Of a stretch of DNA of 64,000 bases, positions 35,765 through 43,927 are shown piece after piece (position 1 is the stretch's first letter; each line of letters opens with the position of its first letter). The DNA is from VAXT01 sp035318925 (GTDB lineage Bacteria > Actinomycetota > Thermoleophilia > Gaiellales > Gaiellaceae): assembly GCA_035318925.1 (NCBI GenBank), contig DATHDS010000012.1, positions 104,416 through 168,415 on the forward strand, written 5' to 3'. The notes under the pieces were generated by a model. That model saw only the letters and a list, made by a program, of their open reading frames with translations, was not told the DNA's origin and ran no database searches. The position numbers and the translations under genes were made by a program.

Positions 35765-35848
35765 GTGTCGATCTGGCTTTGGATCATCATCATCATTGTG
35801 TTGTTAGCCATCCTTGGCTACCGATACCGGGGACGCCTCTCTAGGTAG
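35765..35848 (+). CDS. 27-residue single-helix membrane microprotein
   Basis: GTG start 7 bases after aaagga. The product is a hydrophobic helix (WLWIIIIIVLLAILGYRYR) ending in GRLSR. It resembles DUF3309-type microproteins in size and layout, though I do not assign the family firmly. Too short for routine gene callers. Confidence 0.55.
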   Translation: MSIWLWIIIIIVLLAILGYRYRGRLSR

Positions 35849-35911
35849 CCGCGCTCCATCTGGCTTCGAATCGCTAGCCGTTTCGCCGGATACTCCTAGT
35901 AGTCGGAGAGC

Positions 35912-36292
35912 TTGGCGAAACCTATTGGCGAAACGGCCTACCTAGACTCAGCGCCCGTGTCACGCTGGCAACCCGGCGAAACGGTCCTACTCCGGTACTT
36001 CAGCCGCGGCCACCCCACCTGCGCACTTCCGACACGCGCCGTCTCGACTGGTGACTGCCCTGTTCTGTTGCTCGCTCCCGGGACGACCGTCAGTGGCCGG
36101 GCGTCGCTGGTCGCACGATTCCGCGAGGTTCCGCTCGCAGAAGGCCGAGCCGGAGCAGGTGATCGTCTCGCAGAACCGTCAAAGACATCGTCTCAGGGTC
36201 CTGCATCCACTTTGACGGCCGCGACACCCGTGCAGCTCAAAGGCATTCCCGGCGATTTCCAGTTGTACGCCATCGCAAACGCGACCGCCTAG
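35912..36292 (+). pseudogene. DUF402-like domain remnant
   Basis: The frame reads SRWQPGETVLLRYFSRGHPT, then CALPTRAV and CPVLLLAPGTTVSG, like the N-terminal half of DUF402 proteins. The conserved C-terminal half is missing; what follows (GRASLVARFREVPLAEGRAG) looks out of frame. The TTG at 35912 lies inside a 10-bp inverted repeat (ccgtttcgcc 35878-35887 / ggcgaaacgg 35927-35936), so a GTG at 35957 may be the original start. Likely truncated. Confidence 0.5.
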
Positions 36293-36377
36293 CCGAGGGA
36301 TTGGCGAACGCTCTAGGCAACGGCCCCAACTGCTCGACCAGCTTCGCCTTGATCGCGGCACGACGGCGGTAGTAAAC

Positions 36378-36411
36378 GACGGAGGGCCCGGCAAGCCGGG
36401 CCCTCCGTCGA
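36378..36411 (-). terminator. strong hairpin terminator
   Basis: A 15-bp perfect stem (cgacggagggcccgg / ccgggccctccgtcg) with loop caag, 17 bases downstream of the minus-strand gene that ends at 36428, and followed on that strand by tttac. Confidence 0.85.
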
Positions 36412-36427
36412 ATGCGGTGCGGTCGAG

Positions 36428-36739
36428 CTACGCGACCAGGACGCGGTCGCTGTGAGCGATGACCCGGCCGCTCGTAATCTTGGGCTCGTTCGGGATCAGC
36501 GTCTCGAACTTCTCGTCGCGGATCCACGTAGAGACGACGTTCGTCGACTCCTTGCCCTGCTCAGCCGTCTCGAAGAGACCGACCGAGCTGAAGACGCCGT
36601 TGCCGGCCTCGATCAGGTAGTAGCCCTCGAACCCGGACAGCTTCTCCAGCTTCGGGACGAGGGTCTCGTTGACCTTGCCGGTCAGCTCGGCCGTGCGATT
36701 CTGATCCACACCGTCGTAGCGGCGAATGATCGCATGCAT
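36428..36739 (-). CDS. ABM-like small monooxygenase-fold protein
   Basis: A 103-residue protein starting MHAIIRRYDGVDQNRTAELT, then KVNETLVPKLEKLSGFEGYYLIEAGNGVFSSVGLFETAEQGKEST, the usual ferredoxin-like barrel layout of ABM/DUF1330-type small proteins. The ribosome site (aaggagcatcac) lies before the ATG. It has its own terminator. Family members are often stress-related or heme-degrading; no catalytic residue can be assigned. Confidence 0.75.
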   Translation of the reverse strand: MHAIIRRYDGVDQNRTAELTGKVNETLVPKLEKLSGFEGYYLIEAGNGVFSSVGLFETAEQGKESTNVVSTWIRDEKFETLIPNEPKITSGRVIAHSDRVLVA

Positions 36740-36982
36740 GTGATGCTCCTTCTTCTCCGTTCAGGCAGAAAACCCGATTGAGCTCCCTGATGCGCTCAGG
36801 CCTGGATGCGAGAACTCGAAGAGGAAGTGCAGAGCCTCTGCGGCTTTAACGCCAGGACGAACGCGCTCCGTCTGTGTACCCGCGATCCTGTTTCGTCAAA
36901 CCCTCCTAGCTAGTAGCTCAGGAAGAGGACTCCTGGCTGGCCAGTTCGGGAATGTCCCCCTGAGAGGCTGCTGGGAGAGGCG

Positions 36983-37432
36983 CTAGGAGCCCGGCTTCGT
37001 GGTCATTGCCCAAAGCGTGACCAGGAGCGCTCCGAGGTAGAGCGTGGCGAGCGCCGCCACGCCTCGGCTCATCCGCGGCCGCCGGAGGGCAAGCCAGGCG
37101 AAAATCGTGAGCACGATCACGACGAGGACGCCCAGGTCGGTGACGGCGATGCCGACCAGCGCCCAGCCGGGCGGCGTCCGGTTATCGGCGAGGTGCTCCC
37201 TCGACAGAGTCCAGTGCCCTCCCGCCACTGTCGCGATGAACCCGGGCCACACGACGATCAGCGTGGTCTGGAAAGCGATTCGTCGCAGCAGCGCCGCATG
37301 CTCCGGGTGCCGAAGCGCCGCCACCGCAACGACCATCACTGCAGAGATGCCGCCGACGAGCACCGTCGCGCCGAGGACATGGAGGAACAGCGGCACGCCG
37401 CATGTCGTTCCACAGATCGACGCAGGTGTCAA
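36983..37432 (-). CDS. DUF2269-like integral membrane protein
   Basis: Up to 149 residues with four hydrophobic helices: VPLFLHVLGATVLVGGISAVMVVAVAAL, FQTTLIVVWPGFIATVAGG, WALVGIAVTDLGVLVVIVLTIFAWLAL and GVAALATLYLGALLVTLWAM. The opening LFLHVLGATVLVGG parallels LFLHILGVFLIVGG of the protein at 3849. The TTG at 37432 and the GTG at 37396 are both possible starts; neither has a clear ribosome site. Function unknown. Confidence 0.65.
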   Translation of the reverse strand: MTPASICGTTCGVPLFLHVLGATVLVGGISAVMVVAVAALRHPEHAALLRRIAFQTTLIVVWPGFIATVAGGHWTLSREHLADNRTPPGWALVGIAVTDLGVLVVIVLTIFAWLALRRPRMSRGVAALATLYLGALLVTLWAMTTKPGS

Positions 37433-37547
37433 GCGTGGTCAAGCCGCGGTCAGCGTTCGTCGCCTGTGCGAGTGTCCTCTCGCTCGAGACGTCAGAGCGG
37501 GCTGGCGAGCGGGGCCAGAGAGCGCAGATTGTTCTCAGTTCAGGCGA

Positions 37548-37583
37548 AAACTTTTGCCCAAACTTTTGCCCAAACTTTTGCCC
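37548..37583 (+). repeat. three tandem 12-bp arm-type repeats
   Basis: Three exact copies of aaacttttgccc in a row, 47 bases left of the tRNA-Met fragment at 37631. Inverted copies lie on the other side (gggcaaaagt at 37756-37765 and gcaaaagtttt at 37770-37780). A core flanked by arms on both sides is the pattern of an attP site or of a junction between two tandem elements. Confidence 0.6.
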
Positions 37584-37630
37584 ACCGCAGCCAAACGAGG
37601 AAAGCCCCGCGCTTGTGAGGCTTTCCTAGT

Positions 37631-37697
37631 GCGAGGGCAGGATTTGAACCTGCGACCTCCGGGTTATGCGACGTCTGTTGCCAAGTTAGGTGACGCA
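37631..37697 (-). repeat. 3' fragment of initiator tRNA-Met, copy 2
   Basis: Repeats 34261-34327 with about eight differences, including one in the acceptor stem (a at 37634), which would damage a tRNA. A hairpin (ggaaagcc...ggctttcc, 37600-37627) lies immediately on its 3' side. The 5' half of the tRNA is absent. Confidence 0.7.
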
Positions 37698-38123
37698 GGA
37701 GGCGCTTGATTCAGGCGGGCTAGATCAGGTCAGGCCAGCTCAGATCAGCTCAAGTGGGCAAAAGTCCGAGCAAAAGTTTTCGCGCTGAGGCGGGCCACGT
37801 CCCAAGATGAACGAGCCGGGATTCGTGCAGGCGTCGAGATCGATGAGTCAGATAGGCGGCTAGTTCGCGGCGCGCGCCTCCGCGATCAGTTCCAGCATAC
37901 GACTCGTCCTTCGCTCCGCAAGCTGTCACGTCACGGAGAGCCGTTACCCCGGGGGCCCGTGCTCGGGCGTTCGTCCTGTCGCCAGGCGGAGCCGGCTCTT
38001 GTTTGTCGCAGTAGAGCCGAGAGTTCGCCCTGCTGGGCGAGTGGGAGCCTCCGACCGGATGCGAGCGCGCAGACAGCTTCCTCGCCGAATAGGGGCCCGC
38101 CGGCGACCTGGGCGCAAGCCGGG
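37698..38123. other. intergenic stretch without a supported gene
   Basis: Beyond the inverted arm repeats at 37756-37780, no frame, RNA or hairpin with good support was found up to the sigma-factor stop. Confidence 0.5.
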
Positions 38124-39290
38124 TTAGAGGGTGTCCTTCAGGCGCTGCGCCTCCGGCAGCGACGCGAGCGTCTTGAGCGTGTCGTTCTCGATCTGACGGA
38201 TCCGCTCGCGGGTGACGCCGAAGGTGCGCCCCACCTCCTTGAGCGTTCGCGGCTGGCCATCGTGGAGGCCGAAGCGAAGTTCGATCACCTGTCGCTCGCG
38301 TTCGGATAGCGCCGCGAGCGCGTGCTCGATGTCATCGCATTGCAGCGAGACCGAGGCCACGTCGAAGGGCGACTCGGCCAGCTCGTCTTCGACAAGGTCA
38401 CCGAGCTTCGCGTCCTCCTTCTCGCCGATCGGCTTCTCGAGCGAGATCGGAAACTGCGCCATCCGCAGGATCTCCCGCACCTCCTCGGTCGTCAGCTCGA
38501 GCTCGGCGGCGATCTCGTCGGGACGCGGCTCGCGGCCAAGGCGCTGCACGAGCTGCCGTTGACTGATCATGACCTTGCTCAGCCGCTCGACCATGTGCAC
38601 CGGGATGCGGATCGTCCGCCCTTTGTCGGCGAGCGCGCGCGTCACCGCCTGCCGAATCCACCAGGTCGCATAGGTCGAGAACTTAAAGCCCTTGCGATAG
38701 TCGAACTTCTCGACCGCACGGATCAACCCGAGCGAGCCTTCCTGGATCAGGTCGAGGAACGAGAGGCCGCGGCCGAGGTGCCGCTTCGCGATCGAGACGA
38801 CGAGCCTGAGATTGGCCTCGATCATCTGCGCCTTCGCCGCCAGGTCCCCGCGCTCGACCCGCTTCGCCAGGTAGACCTCCCGGTCGGCCGTCAGCAGCGG
38901 CACTTTCCCGATCTCGCCCAGGTAGAGCCGCAGCGAGTCGAGCGAGGGCTCGACGGTCAGGTCCAACGTCGGCGGCGCCTCGTCCTCGACGAGCGCTTGC
39001 GGCGAATGCTTGCGCTGCTCCCCCTCGACCAGCTCGATCGAGCGTTCGACCAGGTAGCTGTAGAAGTCCTCGGTCTGCTCCCTCGTCAGGCCGACGTCCT
39101 CGAGCGCGGCTGCGATCTCGTCGTAGCTCAGAAACCCCTTCTCAAGGCCATCCGCGATGAGCCAGCGCAGTTCCTCAGCGTCGGGAGGGCCCGTTCCCGA
39201 GCAAGGCTCGGCGCCGAGAGACCGTGCCTCTTGTGCGCGTTCGATCTCCCGCTCCGCGACGGCGAGCCCGGGGTCCGGGGACTGCATCAC
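38124..39290 (-). CDS. RNA polymerase sigma-70 family factor (RpoD/SigA-like)
   Basis: A 388-residue sigma factor with all DNA- and core-binding regions. A short region 1.1-like helix bundle lies near residues 40-85. Region 1.2 is DSLRLYLGEIGKVPLLTADRE. Region 2 runs EANLRLVVSIAKRHLGRGLSFLDLIQEG to KFSTYATWWIRQAV and RTIRIPVHM. Region 3 is PDEIAAELELTTEEVREIL, and region 4.2 is RTLKEVGRTFGVTRERIRQIE. This is a group 1/2 factor; whether it is the primary one cannot be told here. It lies downstream of a DksA-like gene on the same strand (72-base gap), so two transcription regulators may be coexpressed. Confidence 0.92.
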   Translation of the reverse strand: MMQSPDPGLAVAEREIERAQEARSLGAEPCSGTGPPDAEELRWLIADGLEKGFLSYDEIAAALEDVGLTREQTEDFYSYLVERSIELVEGEQRKHSPQALVEDEAPPTLDLTVEPSLDSLRLYLGEIGKVPLLTADREVYLAKRVERGDLAAKAQMIEANLRLVVSIAKRHLGRGLSFLDLIQEGSLGLIRAVEKFDYRKGFKFSTYATWWIRQAVTRALADKGRTIRIPVHMVERLSKVMISQRQLVQRLGREPRPDEIAAELELTTEEVREILRMAQFPISLEKPIGEKEDAKLGDLVEDELAESPFDVASVSLQCDDIEHALAALSERERQVIELRFGLHDGQPRTLKEVGRTFGVTRERIRQIENDTLKTLASLPEAQRLKDTL

Positions 39291-39362
39291 CGAAACCAGA
39301 CTACTTCCCTACGCGCAGGACGACGCCTCGCAGGCAGGTGAGCCGTGAGCCTCGATGCCGTG

Positions 39363-39701
39363 CTAGCCAGCGTGGCGCTCGAAGCGCGTCTGCTCTTCGA
39401 CGGTGCGCTCGGCAGTGGGAACCGCTTCCAGCCGCTCATCGGGAATCGGCTCACCGCTTTCTACGGACAAGCCGAATGTGCCAGCGGCAAGCCGCTCCTC
39501 GGCGTGCTTGACAGAAGCCAGCTCGGCCCGCAGATCATCGACTTGCCCCTCGTCGAATTCCTCCTCGTAGAGACGCGAGCCGGAGTCCGCCATCCCGTCC
39601 CCTCCGAGCTCATCCGTGCCCGGGACCCCGAGCTGGACGAGCGCGTGTGCAACGCGGTCGCGTTCGCGGCGAAGGAGCTCCCCTGCTCTTTCGGAATCCA
39701 T
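39363..39701 (-). CDS. DksA/TraR-like protein lacking the zinc cysteines
   Basis: A 112-residue protein. The C-terminal module AERLAAG-type sequence reads GTFGLSVESGEPIPDERLEAVPTAERTVEEQ, clearly aligning with the DksA/TraR zinc-finger block (G-x-C-x-x-C-G-x-x-I...RLEA.P.A..C..C). All four Cys are replaced (Ser, Ser, Thr, Glu). The N-terminal coiled-coil is short and acidic. Such proteins bind the RNA polymerase secondary channel, and cysteine-free variants are known in some bacteria. The ATG at 39701 is preferred over a GTG at 39722. It is upstream of the sigma-factor gene. Confidence 0.8.
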   Translation of the reverse strand: MDSERAGELLRRERDRVAHALVQLGVPGTDELGGDGMADSGSRLYEEEFDEGQVDDLRAELASVKHAEERLAAGTFGLSVESGEPIPDERLEAVPTAERTVEEQTRFERHAG

Positions 39702-39922
39702 CTGCTCAGCGCAGTGTCGCACGGCAGAGGCAGTTTCGGCCTGGCCCCAGGAAGGGCGTCACCGGCGCTGCTTGTCGCAGACGAGCCGAAGGACGACGGC
39801 TGGCGACCCACCCACGAGGCCGCCGAGTCGCGGTGCTGTCGAGAGTGAGACCATCGTTGGACTGACGCACGGCCCCAGTGTTTTGTGGGACTCGGGCGCG
39901 CGCGTGAACCTATGCTCTGCTG

Positions 39923-41575
39923 GTGGCGGTTGGATCGGCGCGCTCGCCCTTCTTGCCTCCGCGCGATCGGCCTTTGGCTCGGCGCGCGCGACGGCGCGCG
40001 CTGTGGGCCTTCGGTACGGTCGTGGCGGTCGCGCTGCTTGGGTTGGTCGCTGCCGTGTGGGCGTGGTCGGGCGCGAGGCTGACCGCTGACGCAACGGCGC
40101 TCGCGCGGGTGGACGTGCAGCCGTTCGGCGGAACGCTCGAGCGCGCGCGGGCGTTCGGGCCCGATGGGCAGGGGATTCCGCTTTCGGTGCGCGGCGGGCG
40201 CCTGACGCCACGGGCGCGACTGACGCCGGGTGAGCGAGTATCCGTGGAGGTGGTGGTTCGCCGGCCGGGCTGGCTGGGCTGGGCGCTCGGGAACGAGCGC
40301 CACGAGCGGCGGACGCTGCGCGCCCCGGTCGCGCGGGTGAGCGAGCGCTGGCTGACGGTCGCTTCCGGGTCGGCGGTGCGGGTGAAGTTCGATCGGTCGG
40401 TGAGCGCCGTCGCCTCCGGGACGCGCGGGCACCTGGCGCCCCGCGCGCTAGACGGCACGCAGCACTCGATCGTGCTCAGGCGCCGCGCGGCCACGGGCTC
40501 GGTCGAGGTCGCCGTCGCCGCGCGTCCTTGGGAGCGGCTCGGCGCCCCGGTCGCGGTGAGCTGGTTCCCGCCCGCTCACTCGCCTATGGTGGTCAGCAGT
40601 CCGGCGCCAGGCGCGCGGCTCACACCGGTCGCTCCGATCCGGCTCACGTTTTCCAAGCCGGTCATCGAGGTGCTCGGCTCCGCGCGGCCGAAGCTGTCGC
40701 CGAGCACGCCCGGCCGCTGGCGTCAGGCCGACAGCCACACGCTCGTCTTCGTCCCCTCGGGTTTCGGTGCCGGCCTTTCGACCTATCTACGCGTCGAGTT
40801 GCCACGGGCAGTCGCGGTGGCCGGGGGCTCGAGGCGAGGCCTGCACATGACCCGCCGGCTCAGCTGGGCGGTGCCGGCCGGCTCGATGCTCCGCCTGCAG
40901 CAGCTACTCGCCCAGGCCGGCTACCTGCCACTCGACTGGAAACCGTCCGGCGCCCCGATGGCGCGCACGACGCGCGCCGAGCTGGGGGCTGCTGTTGACC
41001 CTCCCATGGGCCGCTTCAACTGGCGCTACCCGGACACACCACGCGAGCTGCGCGCGCTCTGGAGCGCGGGCAGCTCCGGCGAGATCACGCGCGGCGCCGT
41101 GATGATGTTCGAGGACAACCACGGCCTCGCCGTCGACGGGTTGGCGGGAGCGAGGGTCTGGCGCGCCCTGCTCGCTGACGCGATCGCCGGCAGGCGCCGG
41201 GACAGCGGGTACAGCTACGTTTACGTACACCGCAACGTCCCTCAGTCACTGACTCTCTGGCACGACGGCCGTACGGTGCTCAGCTCTCCCGGGAACACCG
41301 GCGTCCCCGTCGCCCCCACCCAGCTCGGCACCTTCCCGGTGTTCGAGCACATCCCGATCGGCACGATGAGCGGCACCAACCCGGGCGGCTCTCATTACGA
41401 CGACCCGGGCATCCGCTACATCAGCTACTTCAACGGCGGCGACGCCATCCACGCCTTCAACCGCGCCTCGTTTGGCACACCGCAGAGCCTCGGCTGCGTC
41501 GAGCTCCCACTCGCCTCTGCCGCCAAGGTCTGGCCGTACACCCCGATCGGCACACTCGTCACCGTCGAGAACTGA
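39923..41575 (+). CDS. membrane-anchored L,D-transpeptidase with Ig-like domains
   Basis: A 550-residue cell-wall enzyme starting at GTG. An N-terminal anchor helix (about residues 26-48) is followed by Ig-like regions (SWFPPAHSPMVVSSPAPGARLTPVAPIRLTFSKPV is split here into strands), then a peptidoglycan-binding-like helix unit and a C-terminal YkuD domain. The YkuD active site is HAFNR...SLGCVELP with Cys525. The usual S-H-G-C is S-L-G-C here. The enzyme would make 3-3 crosslinks in peptidoglycan outside the membrane. It is a single gene divergent from the DksA-like gene. Confidence 0.88.
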   Translation: MAVGSARSPFLPPRDRPLARRARRRALWAFGTVVAVALLGLVAAVWAWSGARLTADATALARVDVQPFGGTLERARAFGPDGQGIPLSVRGGRLTPRARLTPGERVSVEVVVRRPGWLGWALGNERHERRTLRAPVARVSERWLTVASGSAVRVKFDRSVSAVASGTRGHLAPRALDGTQHSIVLRRRAATGSVEVAVAARPWERLGAPVAVSWFPPAHSPMVVSSPAPGARLTPVAPIRLTFSKPVIEVLGSARPKLSPSTPGRWRQADSHTLVFVPSGFGAGLSTYLRVELPRAVAVAGGSRRGLHMTRRLSWAVPAGSMLRLQQLLAQAGYLPLDWKPSGAPMARTTRAELGAAVDPPMGRFNWRYPDTPRELRALWSAGSSGEITRGAVMMFEDNHGLAVDGLAGARVWRALLADAIAGRRRDSGYSYVYVHRNVPQSLTLWHDGRTVLSSPGNTGVPVAPTQLGTFPVFEHIPIGTMSGTNPGGSHYDDPGIRYISYFNGGDAIHAFNRASFGTPQSLGCVELPLASAAKVWPYTPIGTLVTVEN

Positions 41576-42086
41576 ACAAGGGCGGGACTTCGAGACGTAT
41601 GCCTGCCGTGCTCGGCGGGGAGGATGGAGGCGTGCGTCTTGCCTGAACAGAACCCGAGCGAAATGCGCCGCCGTTTTTTGTGCGGGGGGCCTGGCACCCA
41701 CCCCCTCTCGGTTCCCCGCCGGGACCGCGAAATTGAGCTCCGTTTTTTCGGGGCCATTTTGGGAAAGACCTGCAAATCGGCTCTTTCTTTGAGGGACACG
41801 GACTTCATGGTATTTGCAGGAACTTTACGGAAAAACTCCTGCACACACTGCAAATTTTCGCAAGGGAAAGTCTGCGCGGTTTCGCGCCTCAACAGAGTGG
41901 AAGCTGTCGCGGTTCCGCCAAGCCGCGACAGCGGCTTCCTAAGGCCGAAACGCCCGCTTTTCGGGGCGGTTAAACTTGCGAAGGCGCGCCCTCTCGCAGC
42001 CTTGACTTCGAGAACGCGATCGCCTAGCGTCGCCGATCAGCGGGTAGGGAGGTTAGCCCGTCGGCGCTCACTCGAGAGGAGGCCCC
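41576..42086. other. AT-richer intergenic stretch with inverted repeats
   Basis: 511 bases without a convincing gene and clearly poorer in GC than its surroundings. It contains an inverted repeat cctgcaaat (41769-41777) / atttgcagg (41812-41820), another ctgcaaat at about 41849, and a perfect 10-bp hairpin gctgtcgcgg / ccgcgacagc (41903-41912 / 41923-41932). Probably foreign or remnant DNA plus the promoter of the next gene. Confidence 0.5.
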
Positions 42087-42659
42087 ATGCGTGGTCTGTT
42101 GGTTCGCCCGCCGTCTCCGTCGATGGTCGTGGCGGTTGTGTCGCTTGTGGTCGCGGTCACCGCAACGGCCTATGCGGCGATCCCTGATGCGGGTGGGGTG
42201 ATCCATGCCTGCTTCAACCCGAGCACCGGCGCGCTCCGGCTGACCGACAGCGAAGACCAGGTGCCGAGACCGTGCCAGCCTGCCGAGACCGCCCTGAACT
42301 GGAACCAGCGGGGACTAAGCGACGCGCAGGTCAGCTCGAAGATAGCTCTGCAGCGGCCCTACGCGTACATTGCACCGGGCGGCCGGGGCGGCCCGCAGCT
42401 GATCGATTCGGATGGCATCCGCGGTGTCCGGCGAGTGTCCAAAGGTCTCTATTGCATCCGCCCGGAGGCGAACTTCGACAAGGTGGCCGGCGTCGCGCAG
42501 ATTGCTCTCGGGAGGTCGACGGAGCGCGGCTTTGCGTTCGTGCGCATTCCGCCGATGCGCTGCACGGCGCAGGAGCTCGAGGTGCTGACGGTGCGCGTCA
42601 CCAGAGGAGGCTTCGCGGCGACCAACCAGTTCAAGTTCAATGTCGACCCAACGGGCTGA
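42087..42659 (+). CDS. secreted protein of an actinobacterial surface family
   Basis: A 190-residue exported protein. The signal peptide (SMVVAVVSLVVAVTATAYAA) is followed by IPDAGGVIHACFNPSTGALRLTD...PCQPAETALNWNQRG, a module seen at the start of many secreted actinobacterial proteins, where it often precedes collagen-like repeats; here those repeats are absent. The C-terminal part (residues 95-190) has conserved-looking strands and two Cys (LYCIRPE, MRCTAQE). Ribosome site gaggaggcccc precedes the ATG. Role unknown. Confidence 0.75.
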   Translation: MRGLLVRPPSPSMVVAVVSLVVAVTATAYAAIPDAGGVIHACFNPSTGALRLTDSEDQVPRPCQPAETALNWNQRGLSDAQVSSKIALQRPYAYIAPGGRGGPQLIDSDGIRGVRRVSKGLYCIRPEANFDKVAGVAQIALGRSTERGFAFVRIPPMRCTAQELEVLTVRVTRGGFAATNQFKFNVDPTG

Positions 42660-42862
42660 CCGGCTCTGTACAGCGCCGTCCGCGCCTTCGACCCCCGCCG
42701 CGCGGCGCGATGGATCGCTTCTGATGATGCGATTCTGAAAAACGCCGCTTCCAGACCTTGGTTGGTGCGGGTTTTGGACGTTTCGGTCTCGAGACGGATG
42801 TCGCCTTCCGGCTCTTCTCTCGAGCGACGGACGCCTCTTTCCGACGGACGCTCAGAAAGATG

Positions 42863-42898
42863 AGCCGGGCCACGCCTGCGGAGCAACGCGGCCCGGCT
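42863..42898 (-). terminator. hairpin terminator
   Basis: 12-base arms agccgggccacg / cgcggcccggct with one mismatch, 11 bases downstream of the minus-strand gene ending at 42909. Confidence 0.7.
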
Positions 42899-42908
42899 TT
42901 CGATCTGG

Positions 42909-43211
42909 CTACACGCCAGCCAGCGTGCCGGTTTCGACCTCGTCAAAGTAGGAAATCTCAACCGAGTCGGCCTTGACGCCTCCCTGGCTCATCGCCTCCT
43001 TCAACTCAGGCATTGCGAAGAAGGCACTCGCGGCCTGGAGTGAGTCGAATGTGTGGGTGACGATGAGGTCGTTGGGATTCTCGATCGAGCGCAGCACCTG
43101 GTGGGCGTGCACGCCGTGCTCGGCTTGGATCGGCGCGAAGCCGTCGTACACCTTCCTCCAAGCGTCGAAGTCGGCAACGCGGTGGCGGACAAGAGCAATG
43201 GTGCTCGTCAT
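42909..43211 (-). CDS. ABM/DUF1330-like small protein
   Basis: A 100-residue ferredoxin-like barrel protein starting MTSTIALVRHRVADFDAWRK, with VLRSIENPNDLIVTHTFDSLQAASAFFAMPELKEAMSQGGV typical of small monooxygenase-fold proteins. A Shine-Dalgarno-like ggaaggggg precedes the ATG at 43211. It is the third such protein in the window (also 37 and 36428). Function unknown. Confidence 0.8.
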   Translation of the reverse strand: MTSTIALVRHRVADFDAWRKVYDGFAPIQAEHGVHAHQVLRSIENPNDLIVTHTFDSLQAASAFFAMPELKEAMSQGGVKADSVEISYFDEVETGTLAGV

Positions 43212-43512
43212 GAAGGGCCCCCTTCCGGGGCGGGTGCCTGCTGCGAAAAAACGGGCTTCAGGAGAAGCGCGCAACGAAGGCGGCGCGCTCAACACTCTAC
43301 TCCTCAGCGGTCGGCAATGCGCCGGCTCGCCGTTTCGCGAACGCGACCCGATTCCGCTCCGCGTCCTCGAGCACAAAGTCCAAGTCGCTGCGATATGGCC
43401 AGGTCGTCATTACCTCCCTGTAACCCGGAGGGCTGCATCGCCACTTCTGCCTTGGCATGGAGGAGATGAAGCTCGTCGAGGTCGATTCGAAAAGGGAAAT
43501 GCTTGGATACGT
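43212..43512. other. intergenic stretch
   Basis: About 300 bases upstream of the small barrel protein gene, holding its promoter. No coding frame in either direction looks protein-like. Confidence 0.4.
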
Positions 43513-43536
43513 CTACTTGACCAAAACTTGACCACG
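43513..43536 (+). repeat. arm-type repeat, right end of first element
   Basis: Identical to 30656-30679, with two acttgacca units at an 11-base period, 68 bases left of the core at 43605. Confidence 0.6.
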
Positions 43537-43575
43537 GGCCGATTTCGGCCGATTTCGTTCTCGATGTGGAAACGT

Positions 43576-43599
43576 AAGGCCCCCATGTGCGGGCCTTTT
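43576..43599 (+). terminator. terminator-like hairpin beside attachment core 2
   Basis: aaggccc / gggcctt stem with an 8-base loop, followed by ttgc on the plus strand, ending 5 bases from the tRNA-Ala core. Its position mirrors the hairpins next to both tRNA-Met fragments. Confidence 0.5.
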
Positions 43600-43604
43600 G
43601 CGAG

Positions 43605-43646
43605 TGGAGCTAGTCGGACTCGAACCGACGACCTCCTGGGTGCGAT
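43605..43646 (-). repeat. attachment-site copy 2: 3' half of tRNA-Ala
   Basis: 42 bases identical to 30511-30552 and 58658-58699; flanking bases on both sides differ, so the identity is exactly the integration core. It is the left end of the right-hand element and the right end of the left-hand one. Confidence 0.92.
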
Positions 43647-43741
43647 GGATGCGCGCTAGGGGACGCTAGGGGACGCACCGGGACGGTTGAGCCATTCCTG
43701 CCCGCCCACGAGGGCCGTACTTCTCCGGCGTTCGAGGCGGT

Positions 43742-43761
43742 ACTCACCAATCACTCACCAA
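43742..43761 (+). repeat. arm-type repeat, left end of second element
   Basis: Two actcaccaa units with an 11-base period, 95 bases inside the core. The same pair occurs at 47294-47313 and 58587-58607. Confidence 0.65.
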
Positions 43762-43767
43762 AATCGG

Positions 43768-43798
43768 TTGACCTTCCGCGCCGAACCTCCACTAAAAT
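43768..43798 (+). promoter_or_regulatory. candidate promoter of the excisionase-integrase genes
   Basis: ttgacc (43768-43773) and taaaat (43793-43798) with a 19-base spacer, slightly long for sigma-70. It starts 7 bases after the arm repeats, so integrase or excisionase binding could repress it. Confidence 0.4.
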
Positions 43799-43880
43799 GG
43801 GCCTAGCGCGATATGACCACGCTGGCCTTGTGGCCGACTAAGCGGGCAGCGCTGTGGCAGAACCGGGAACCACGTCCGAC

Positions 43881-43926
43881 TCGCCTCCATATAGCGGCTA
43901 ATCGCCGCCGATTCAGATGGAGGCGA
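43881..43926 (+). promoter_or_regulatory. inverted repeat covering the excisionase ribosome site
   Basis: tcgcctccat (43881-43890) and atggaggcga (43917-43926) are perfect 10-bp inverted repeats. The right arm contains the GGAGG Shine-Dalgarno sequence of the excisionase gene, which starts at 43928. In RNA the stem would hide the ribosome site; as DNA it could be an operator. Confidence 0.55.
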
Positions 43927-43927
43927 G

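Larger units (their letters stand above)
30511..43646. mobile_element. putative old integrative element (left of two in tandem)
   Basis: Bounded by two identical 42-bp copies of the tRNA-Ala 3' half (30511-30552 and 43605-43646). Near each end lies the same 24-bp sequence with two acttgacca units (30656-30679 and 43513-43536). No integrase, excisionase or phage gene remains. The cargo includes a cyclase/ATPase regulator, IS256-like remnants, initiator-tRNA fragments, a sigma factor and an L,D-transpeptidase. It may be one decayed island or chromosomal DNA trapped between two integration events. Confidence 0.55.

Noticed and set aside
37548..37583. Tandem 12-bp repeats as a CRISPR or VNTR
   Set aside because: Only three copies, no spacers, and inverted copies flank an attachment-like core, so arm-type sites explain them better.
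41425..41892. 155-residue minus-strand frame in the AT-richer patch
   Set aside because: Runs into the transpeptidase gene, has no ribosome site and an unnatural composition.
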